Shown here in pieces: positions 23,886-30,113 of a stretch of 30,113 nucleotides of DNA; the stretch's first letter is position 1; the number at the start of each line of letters is the position of its first letter. Both the position numbers and the translations under genes were made by a program. This DNA is from Candidatus Bathyarchaeota archaeon (GTDB lineage: Archaea > Thermoproteota > Bathyarchaeia > Bathyarchaeales > Bathyarchaeaceae). The stretch lies in the NCBI GenBank assembly GCA_029883255.1, contig JAOUJL010000005.1:1-30113 (forward strand), given 5' to 3'. Under the pieces are notes generated by a model that saw only the letters and a list, made by a program, of their open reading frames with translations, had not been told where the DNA came from and did not search any database.

Positions 23886-23925
23886 GCAGTAAAATCCTAA
23901 GCTGGAGTTAGGAATTTAGTTAAAG
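23886..23925 (+). repeat. Right copy of the bracketing inverted repeat / candidate att
   Basis: GCAGTAAAAT, CCTAAGC, GAGTTAGG then TTTAGTTAAA. The order matches the complement of 581-623. The final TTTAGTTAAA (23915-23924) also occurs in direct orientation at 580-589 and could be the att core. It lies between the integrase start and purF. Confidence 0.5.
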
Positions 23926-23968
23926 ATGTTATAAAAGCTGATAAATAGCCGTCTTCTTATTGCCAACC

Positions 23969-25474
23969 ATGGGAGAGCAGTTAAAAATCGCGTGCGGAGT
24001 ATTCGGGGCTGTAAACTTTCAAAAACAACCCATATTCCCTTACATATACTGGGGTTTGAGGGCGCAAAATCATAGGGGCCACCAGTCACACGGTTTCCTC
24101 ACATACAACAATGGAAAATTTCACGTTTACAGAAGCTTAGACCTCGTGCCAAAAATAAAAACGAGCGCAATCCAGGAATGGTTTGGACGGCTGCCCGGAC
24201 ATGTAGGCATCGGAAACGTTAGGTACACAACCTCTGGAAAAACAGACGAAAAATCATTAATAATGGGCACACAGCCGGTCACAGCATCAAAGAACGGATT
24301 CAAACTGGCTGTTTCCTTTAATGGAAACGTTGTTAACACCTTCCGGCTTAAAAAGGAAATAAGCAAAGAATTCCCGGGCTTTTCTTACGAATGTGATGCA
24401 GACCTAATCTGCCACAAACTCCTAATCGAACTAATAAAGGGCAAAGATTTAGCTTCAGCGGTTGAAACGTGCATGGAAGAAATCGAAGGAGCCTTCTCAG
24501 CGGCTGGCATAACAAAGGACGGAAAAATCTTCGCCTTCAAAGACCCCCACGGAATAAGACCATTATGTGCCGGCCACAGCGAAGACCACTCAACATACGC
24601 CTTCTCATCAGAAACAGCCAGCCTAGACATAAACGGCTTCGAAAGAGATTTTGAAATAGAACCCGGCGAACTCGTGACAGTTTCAAAAGGTGGCCTCAAA
24701 AGAGAAAAGCTAGTTAACAATAGACGGAAAGCCTTTTGCGCATTCGAGTTCGCATACTTCGCAAGGCCAGATTCACGCTTTGACGAGAAATACGTTTATG
24801 AAATCCGCGAAGAGTTCGGAAGAAACCTCGTTAGGGAGAATTCCGACATCGTTAAGGATGCAGACATGATTCTTTCCTTGCCTGAAACAGGCAATGACTC
24901 AGCCTTAGGGGTTCACGAGGAATCAGGCCTAAGATGGGAGAAGGCCTCCCGTAGACACCGTTACGTAACAGAAAGAGCTTTCATTCTGGTTAATAGAGAG
25001 CGATATTCAACGATCGACAAGAAAATCAACATCCTAGCACCAAAAGTTAAGGGAAAACGAGTCATAGTAACAGACGACAGCATAGTCAGAGGAGACACAA
25101 CAAAAGTCATAGTGGAAAAACTGCGCAAGATGGGAGCCAAAAAAGTGTACCTATTCATAACTTTTCCACGAATAATCGGACCATGCTTTTACGGAATAGA
25201 CATGGCAACATACGGGCAACTCATAGGCTCAAAGCACAGCTCCGAAGAAATAGCAAAAATCGTAGGCGCAGACGCTGTATGCTATCAGTCAATTGAAGGC
25301 TTCGTAGGAGCAACGGGCTTCAGCCGAGACCAGCTATGCTTAGGATGCATAACATGCAAATACCCAACGCCCCTAGCCCAAAAGATAGCAGACGAAATGA
25401 AGAAGAGATTTCTGGAAGGCTATGAGGAAACAGGAAGACTATACGAGATAGCAGAAGCTGTCGAAAAAGCATAG
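23969..25474 (+). CDS. purF: Amidophosphoribosyltransferase (iron-sulfur type)
   Basis: 501 residues from ATG 23969 (TTG 23960 is less likely). It converts PRPP and glutamine to phosphoribosylamine, the first step of purine synthesis. The N-terminal Ntn amidase has the nucleophile Cys9 of CGVFG exposed after a short propeptide, with NVRYTTSG and FNGN. The C-terminal PRTase has the PRPP loop VIVTDDSIVRGDTTK. Cysteines in FCAFEFAYFARPDS, GPCFYGID and LCLGC match the 4Fe-4S ligands of the Bacillus-type enzyme. It is the first host gene right of the element and leads the purine operon. Confidence 0.94.
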   Translation: MGEQLKIACGVFGAVNFQKQPIFPYIYWGLRAQNHRGHQSHGFLTYNNGKFHVYRSLDLVPKIKTSAIQEWFGRLPGHVGIGNVRYTTSGKTDEKSLIMGTQPVTASKNGFKLAVSFNGNVVNTFRLKKEISKEFPGFSYECDADLICHKLLIELIKGKDLASAVETCMEEIEGAFSAAGITKDGKIFAFKDPHGIRPLCAGHSEDHSTYAFSSETASLDINGFERDFEIEPGELVTVSKGGLKREKLVNNRRKAFCAFEFAYFARPDSRFDEKYVYEIREEFGRNLVRENSDIVKDADMILSLPETGNDSALGVHEESGLRWEKASRRHRYVTERAFILVNRERYSTIDKKINILAPKVKGKRVIVTDDSIVRGDTTKVIVEKLRKMGAKKVYLFITFPRIIGPCFYGIDMATYGQLIGSKHSSEEIAKIVGADAVCYQSIEGFVGATGFSRDQLCLGCITCKYPTPLAQKIADEMKKRFLEGYEETGRLYEIAEAVEKA

Positions 25475-25524
25475 CGGCAAAACAAATTAAGATTCTATGC
25501 CCCTTGTAATTTGATGGGTCGATT

Positions 25525-26937
25525 ATGGAGAAAGTAGGCATATTAGTCGTTTCTTACGGTGCAAGAGCCACAGCCATGATTGACGCCTTCACACGAAGCA
25601 TAAACTATGATGTTGAAATCTACGTTGCAGACAAACAGCGAAACCCCTTTAACGTAAAAAAATCCGTCAAGCACGTTGTCATACCAGACCTAAACGTGCA
25701 GGAAATCTGCAAATTCGCAGAAACCAACAAAGACAAAATAGACTTCGGCATAGTCGGTCCAGAAAAGCCGATAATAAACGGCGTACGTGACCTCGTTGAA
25801 GAACGAACAGGCATACCTATAATTTGCCCCAGAAAGGAATACGCGATAGAGGCAAGCAAAGTTGCCCAGCGACTATTATTCCAAGAAATCGTGCCAGAAG
25901 TAAACCCACGCTTCAAAATTTTCAACCCAAACGACTATAAAAGCCAAGAAGAAGTTAAAAAAGCTGTTTACAGTTGGCTTGTTGAACTTGAAAACAAGGC
26001 TGTCGTCAAGCCAGACAAGCCAGCGGCTGGAAAAGGCGTTGGCGTATGGGGAGACCACTTCACAACCCGCCAGCAACTCTTCGAACATTTTCAGGCAGAC
26101 TTTCAACACGGCTCAGTCATAATAGAAGAAAAAATTGAAGGAGAAGAATCCAGCTTCCAAGCCCTCTGCGACGGCAAGCACCTAGTGCCTCAGCCAGAAA
26201 CGAGAGACTACAAGAGAGCCTTCGACGCCGACAAGGGACCAAACACTGGCGGCATGGGCTCCTACAAAAACGTTGGCGAAGTGTTACCCTTCATGACAAG
26301 TGCGGACAGAACCAAAGAAATAGAAATCGTCAGTAAGATTTTTGAAAAATGGAAAGTCGCGGACGACCAAGCCCTAAGGGGAATACCCTTTTACGTAGCC
26401 TTCATCCACACAGGCGAAGGACCAAAAATCCTTGAAAACAACAGCCGCCCGGGAGACCCAGAAATACAAAACATCCTACCGATATTAAAAGACGATTTCG
26501 TTGATGTTTGCTTCAAAATCCTAGAGGGAAACCTAACACACGTCGAATTGGAAAAGGCTGCAACCGTGGTAACCTACAAGGTTCCACCAAACTACGGCGG
26601 ATACATGAGCACTTTTCCAAACCTTGTAAATAAAATTGAAATAGGCAAGCCAGTCGACCTGACAAATGCTTACGAGCTGAGCAGAAAATATGGCGAAAGA
26701 ATCCGTGTTTATCCAGCATCTATGGAGCTGCGTGACAGCGAAACCTATGCTCTTAAATCCAGAGCCGTATGCGTGGTGGGTATAGGCGACAGCGTCGAAA
26801 GAGCAAGGGAATTTTCTTTGGAAGGCATAAACGCCATAAAAGGCGCAGCATTGTGGCATAGAACAGACATAGCATCAAAGCAGCACATAGAAAGGAGCAT
26901 AAGACACGTGGAGGAGTTAAGGCGGCGTAAACAGTGA
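25525..26937 (+). CDS. purD: Phosphoribosylamine-glycine ligase (GAR synthetase)
   Basis: 470 residues, the second enzyme of purine synthesis. An N-terminal Rossmann-like domain (about 1-115, with IDFGIVGPEKPI) precedes an ATP-grasp domain: KAVVKPDKPAAGKGV for ATP binding, IIEEKIEGEESSFQALCDG, and the PurD signature ADKGPNTGGMGSY. Metal-site residues lie in ILENNSRPGDPE, slightly different from the usual N-RFGDPE and typical of some archaeal forms. It is 50 nt after purF and overlaps the next gene by 4 bases (GTGA). Confidence 0.93.
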   Translation: MEKVGILVVSYGARATAMIDAFTRSINYDVEIYVADKQRNPFNVKKSVKHVVIPDLNVQEICKFAETNKDKIDFGIVGPEKPIINGVRDLVEERTGIPIICPRKEYAIEASKVAQRLLFQEIVPEVNPRFKIFNPNDYKSQEEVKKAVYSWLVELENKAVVKPDKPAAGKGVGVWGDHFTTRQQLFEHFQADFQHGSVIIEEKIEGEESSFQALCDGKHLVPQPETRDYKRAFDADKGPNTGGMGSYKNVGEVLPFMTSADRTKEIEIVSKIFEKWKVADDQALRGIPFYVAFIHTGEGPKILENNSRPGDPEIQNILPILKDDFVDVCFKILEGNLTHVELEKAATVVTYKVPPNYGGYMSTFPNLVNKIEIGKPVDLTNAYELSRKYGERIRVYPASMELRDSETYALKSRAVCVVGIGDSVERAREFSLEGINAIKGAALWHRTDIASKQHIERSIRHVEELRRRKQ

Positions 26938-28016
26938 AAAAAGCTTTTATCTCAGACTGTGAAGGCCCAATCTCCAAAAACGATAATGCCTTTGAAGTAA
27001 CATCCCATTTCGTTCCGAATGGAGACAGGCTATTCACTGTAATAAGCAGATACGATGATGTACTCGCAGACATCTTAAAAAAGCCTGGCTACAAGGCTGG
27101 CGACACTTTAAGGCTTATCATACCCTTTCTAAAGACTTATGGCGCAACAGACCGAAAAATGCGGGAGTTTTCAGCTCAAAGTCTCGTTTTAATTCAATGT
27201 GTAAAGGACACGTTACAATATACGAGAAATATCGCTCACACCTTTATCGTTAGCACGAGCTACGAACACTACATAAGAGCGCTATGCCAAACCCTAAACT
27301 TTCCATATGAGAACACTTATTGCACAAGGCTCAGCATCGACAAATATCGCATAACAGAAGAAGAGAAAAACAAATTGAAAGAGCTTGCAAAAGAAATCTC
27401 ACAGATGCCGGTAATCGAAATCCCCTCAGAGGCAAAATCCCTAAACGACTTTTCAGAAAAACACCGAAAAACAATCCAGCGGCTTGGCGAGATTTTTTGG
27501 AAAGAAATAGCAAACATGGAGTCTGGGAAAATCTTCCACGAGGTTAACCCTATAGGCGGTAGAGAAAAGGCTGATGCTGTAAAGGATGTAACTGAACGAG
27601 TAGGTGTCGATTTAGCAGATGTTATGTATGTTGGCGATAGCATAACAGACGTGGAAGCCTTTAGACTTGTAAAAGAAAACGACGGGTTAGCGGTCTCGTT
27701 TAACGGTAACCAATACGCCGTAAGAAACGCTGAAATAGCGGTTTTATCTGAAAACAGCATTGTGACATCAATAATTGCAGATGTTTTCTGCAGATTGGGA
27801 AAACAAGAAACTATAAGCATAGTGGAAGACTGGAACCGTGAAGCACTGAAGAAAAGCTTAGCTAGTCCAGTCTTGCTTGAGCGCCTCTTCGAGCTATATC
27901 CAAAAGAATTGCCTAAAGTTAAAATAATAACAAGCGAAAATATGGAGGTTCTGGCAAAGGAAAGCAGCGAATTTAGAAAAAAAGTTAGAGGTGAAGCAAT
28001 AGGGAGACTGGGATAA
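26934..28016 (+). CDS. HAD-superfamily protein, EhaR-like (COG4030-type)
   Basis: 360 residues, GTG start inside the purD stop. HAD motifs are visible: motif I D8-x-E10-G (SDCEGP, Glu in place of the usual second Asp), motif II in FIVSTSYEHY, a motif III Lys in GREKADAVK and motif IV YVGDSITDVEAFR. This closely resembles archaeal proteins annotated as energy-converting hydrogenase A subunit R homologues. That name is probably historical; substrate unknown. Placement between purD and ftr suggests a purine or C1-metabolism phosphatase role (inference). Confidence 0.72.
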   Translation: MKKAFISDCEGPISKNDNAFEVTSHFVPNGDRLFTVISRYDDVLADILKKPGYKAGDTLRLIIPFLKTYGATDRKMREFSAQSLVLIQCVKDTLQYTRNIAHTFIVSTSYEHYIRALCQTLNFPYENTYCTRLSIDKYRITEEEKNKLKELAKEISQMPVIEIPSEAKSLNDFSEKHRKTIQRLGEIFWKEIANMESGKIFHEVNPIGGREKADAVKDVTERVGVDLADVMYVGDSITDVEAFRLVKENDGLAVSFNGNQYAVRNAEIAVLSENSIVTSIIADVFCRLGKQETISIVEDWNREALKKSLASPVLLERLFELYPKELPKVKIITSENMEVLAKESSEFRKKVRGEAIGRLG

Positions 28017-28931
28017 ATGATCAAGAAAGCTTGGATAGAAGACACCTATGCAGAAGTTTTTGACGGTCTCTATTGCCGGGTTATCGTCACTGCAGATGAC
28101 GAAGAAATGTTAAAGAGGGCGGCCGAAGATGCGACCGCAACACCGTCAGGGGTTATAGGCAGAGTTGACAGCGGAATTGAAAGATGGCTGAGTGAAGAAG
28201 AAACACCCGACAAGCGAAAAGGAGTAGTTTTACAATTTTGGAAAGGGTTAGATAAAGGAAAGCCTTTAGAGGATTTGGTTAGGCGTTTTGAAAAAGAGCT
28301 TGCTTACCGGATTCGTCAAGACGTTCTCGTTAAGCCTTTCACGTCGATCTTTGATGCCTTATCTGTAAGACCTGAAGGAAAAATAGATATGATGGAAAGA
28401 GTTGGGCATTGTGGAGACGGGTTTGAGTGGCAAGAACAGCTTTATGGACGTAACATGATTGTTGTTCCAATCATGGTGCCTGACTTTCTCATAGAACGCT
28501 ATATCGGCTATGCACGAGGAATATCCGGCGGCAACTTCTGGTACATGTGTGAAACGAAGAAAGCGGTGATGGATGCTGGGAAAAAAGCGCTAGAAGCCAT
28601 AAGCCAGATCGATGGCGTAATAACTCCCTTTGACGTTTGCTCGGCTGGTTCAAAACCTGAAACACGTTTCCCACAGATAGGACCGACAACAAACCATCCG
28701 TACTGCCCATCTCTAAAACAGAAACTAGGCAATGCATCCCAAGTGCCTGAAAACGTGAACTACATTCCGGAAATAGTAATCAACGGAGTTTCAACGCGAG
28801 CAGTGAAAGAAGCCATGAAAGCCGGCATAGAAGCGGCCTTAAGCGTTGACGGCGTAGTAAAGATCTCAGCGGGTAATTACGCTGGAAAACTGGGCGATTA
28901 CAAGATATATCTACGCGAGCTGTTTCCATGA
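28017..28931 (+). CDS. ftr: Formylmethanofuran:tetrahydromethanopterin formyltransferase
   Basis: 304 residues, the normal Ftr length. It moves the formyl group from formylmethanofuran to tetrahydromethanopterin in the archaeal C1 (methyl-branch) pathway. Family landmarks: [19 protein letters not shown] at the N-terminus, [54 protein letters not shown], and a C-terminus [25 protein letters not shown]. It starts with no gap after the HAD gene and overlaps the kinase gene by 4 bases. It indicates methanopterin-linked C1 chemistry, as found in methanogens and many Bathyarchaeota. Confidence 0.93.
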   Translation: MIKKAWIEDTYAEVFDGLYCRVIVTADDEEMLKRAAEDATATPSGVIGRVDSGIERWLSEEETPDKRKGVVLQFWKGLDKGKPLEDLVRRFEKELAYRIRQDVLVKPFTSIFDALSVRPEGKIDMMERVGHCGDGFEWQEQLYGRNMIVVPIMVPDFLIERYIGYARGISGGNFWYMCETKKAVMDAGKKALEAISQIDGVITPFDVCSAGSKPETRFPQIGPTTNHPYCPSLKQKLGNASQVPENVNYIPEIVINGVSTRAVKEAMKAGIEAALSVDGVVKISAGNYAGKLGDYKIYLRELFP

Positions 28932-29839
28932 CCCGTTTTGACGTAGTTGGATTCGGCGCCCTCAATGTAGATAAACTCTTTAAAGTTAACAAAATAGCCA
29001 TTGCAGAGGAAGAAAGCTTCGTAACAGATTTTAAAGAGGCATGCGGTGGCTCAGCAGCCAACACCACAGTGGGCTTGGCAAGGCTTGGCTGCAAAGTGGG
29101 CTTTATTGGAAAAGTGGCTGACGATAGAGAGGGCAGAATGCTATTGAAGGATTTTCGCAGAGAAGGTGTAGATACAAGTGGCATAACAGTAGCAAAGTGT
29201 GGCAGAAGCGGAACAGCAATGGGTTTCGTGGATGAAAAAGGCCAGAGGGCATTGTACGTGGACCCGGGTGTAAATGACACGATAGAATTTAAAGAAACAA
29301 ACAAGGAATACGTCTTCAAAACTAAATTTCTGCACTTAACATCTTTCATTGGGGAAAAATCCTTTCAAGCCCAGAAAAACCTTATCAAAACGCTTCCTAA
29401 AAATGTCAAGATAAGCTTTGACCCTGGAGAATTATATGCAAGAAAAGGAGCCACTCTAGAGCCGATAATAAAAAAGACGTTTGTTTTAATGCCACACGCG
29501 AAGGAACTTGGGCTATTAACAGGCACAGCCGACTATAAGAAAGGCGCAGACATTCTGTGCAGAAAAGGCGTGAAAATAGTTGCCGTTAAACTCGGCAGCA
29601 AAGGCTGCTACATAACGGATGGAAAAGAAAAACATCTAATAGAGGCATTTAAAGTGAAGGTTGTTGACACGACTGGTGCTGGCGACGCCTTTTGTGCGGG
29701 CTTCCTTTACGGCTTAATATCCGGCAAAAGCCTTTACGAATGTGGGAGAATAAGTAATTTTGTTGCTTCGAGGTGCATAATGAAAATGGGAGCGAGAACA
29801 GGGCTTCCACATCTTGAAGACTTAGAACTTCTTCACTAA
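28928..29839 (+). CDS. PfkB-family sugar/nucleoside kinase
   Basis: 303 residues of the ribokinase-like fold. It has the N-terminal [15 protein letters not shown] motif, a lid region, and the catalytic anion hole [15 protein letters not shown] (Asp as base). Substrate cannot be read from sequence; ribose, adenosine or a pterin-pathway sugar are all possible, and the purine/C1 operon leans to a nucleoside or ribose substrate (inference). ATGA overlap with ftr. Its last codons overlap convergent purQ by 18 bases. Confidence 0.88.
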   Translation: MTRFDVVGFGALNVDKLFKVNKIAIAEEESFVTDFKEACGGSAANTTVGLARLGCKVGFIGKVADDREGRMLLKDFRREGVDTSGITVAKCGRSGTAMGFVDEKGQRALYVDPGVNDTIEFKETNKEYVFKTKFLHLTSFIGEKSFQAQKNLIKTLPKNVKISFDPGELYARKGATLEPIIKKTFVLMPHAKELGLLTGTADYKKGADILCRKGVKIVAVKLGSKGCYITDGKEKHLIEAFKVKVVDTTGAGDAFCAGFLYGLISGKSLYECGRISNFVASRCIMKMGARTGLPHLEDLELLH

Positions 29840-30113
29840 ATACTCGATTAGGCTTTCAAAGATTAGTTTTCCATCACCGTATTGTGGCATTCGCGCTCGT
29901 CTAGTCCAGTCTGGTTGCTGCCACCAGTAGAAGGCTCTTTCAGGATGCGGCATCAAGCCGAATATTGTTCCTTCCCGATTGCATACGCCCACTATGTCAT
30001 GGAAAGAACCGTTCGGGTTTGTTGGAAACCGTCCTTCAGCATATACACCGTTTTTCTTGCAGTATCTGAAAACCAGCTGGTCATTCTCATAAAGCCTTTT
30101 TAAATACTGCTTC
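29822..30113 (-). CDS. purQ: Phosphoribosylformylglycinamidine synthase, glutaminase subunit (C-terminal part)
   Basis: Only the last ~97 residues are present; the gene runs past the right edge. The stop is TTA complement at 29822-29824. The class I amidotransferase ending typical of PurQ is clear: [32 protein letters not shown], including the catalytic His-x-Glu of PHPE, followed by a C-terminal helix ending in EYLVKKF. It supplies ammonia for FGAM formation, the fourth step of purine synthesis, matching the purF-purD operon opposite. Confidence 0.9.
   Translation of the reverse strand, partial: KQYLKRLYENDQLVFRYCKKNGVYAEGRFPTNPNGSFHDIVGVCNREGTIFGLMPHPERAFYWWQQPDWTRRARMPQYGDGKLIFESLIEYLVKKF

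Larger units (their letters stand above)
581..23925. mobile_element. Integrated plasmid/virus-like element (~23.3 kb)
   Basis: The block between aspS and purF carries a tyrosine integrase (22806-23843) at its right end, a PrimPol-zinc finger-helicase replication protein (13442-15568), a restriction-modification system, several small zinc-ribbon and winged-helix proteins, and (GC)n tracts between modules. The flanks are ordinary housekeeping genes. An imperfect inverted repeat (581-623 versus 23886-23925) and a direct 10-mer TTTAGTTAAA (580-589 and 23915-23924) bracket the block. The exact ends are inferred from these repeats and are uncertain by several hundred bases on the left. No structural virion or conjugation genes were recognised, so a plasmid-like nature is favoured. 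Confidence 0.7.

Noticed and set aside
1523..23960. tRNA-like RNA as the att site of the integrase
   Set aside because: No copy of its 3' end longer than a few bases was found near the integrase or purF; the bracketing repeats at 581 and 23886 fit better.
27317..28045. 242-codon minus-strand frame opposite the HAD gene
   Set aside because: It is antisense to a clearly coding gene with full HAD motifs; the Ser/Phe/Ile-rich translation is typical of a shadow frame.

Overview
The window looks archaeal and most resembles a Bathyarchaeota-type (TACK) genome. The evidence is archaeal-type Rad50/Mre11 relatives, an archaeal tyrosine integrase, TTTATA-like promoters, an archaeal nondiscriminating-type aspartyl-tRNA synthetase end, and a formylmethanofuran:tetrahydromethanopterin formyltransferase sitting among purine genes. 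The phylum is inference; the domain is well supported.

The layout is host DNA, then an integrated element of about 23 kb, then host DNA. The left flank (2-355) is the end of an aspS-like gene. The right flank (23969-30113) is a tight housekeeping operon, purF-purD-HAD protein-ftr-pfkB kinase, met head-on by the end of purQ. Between them, about 581-23925 is a mosaic with a replication and integration core: a PrimPol/zinc-finger/P-loop helicase protein (13442-15568) and a tyrosine integrase (22806-23843). An imperfect inverted repeat brackets it (581-623 and 23886-23925), and a 10-bp direct repeat lies inside both copies. No capsid, portal or conjugation gene was seen, so it reads as an integrated plasmid or plasmid-like satellite that collects defence genes.

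Cargo from left to right: two winged-helix regulators and a membrane-anchored protein set among AT-rich operator-like repeats, a 56-bp tandem repeat and a tRNA-like RNA; a two-gene restriction-modification system (nuclease-methylase fusion plus specificity subunit, no translocase); small zinc proteins and an ASCH-like protein; a PLD nuclease divergent from an Mre11/Rad50-like pair without a zinc hook; the replication module with an origin-like inverted repeat; small zinc proteins, one of them a 48-residue gene; a thymidylate-synthase-fold protein; a ribbon-helix-helix/zinc-ribbon/unknown operon whose first two genes appear to start with CTG; a class III nucleotidyl-cyclase-like protein head-on to a PD-(D/E)xK nuclease-VWA fusion; and the integrase.

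The most unusual signal is (GC)n tracts. The octamer GCGCGCGC or longer occurs at 11 loci between 2.0 and 22.7 kb, essentially always between genes and nearly always where one gene module meets the next. Chance would give far less than one in this moderately AT-rich DNA. These tracts may be module-junction (recombination or insulator) signals. The best candidates for undescribed systems are these junctions, the PLD + Mre11/Rad50-like cluster, the cyclase/VWA-nuclease pair, and the tRNA-like RNA that has a 9-bp helix where an anticodon arm should be.
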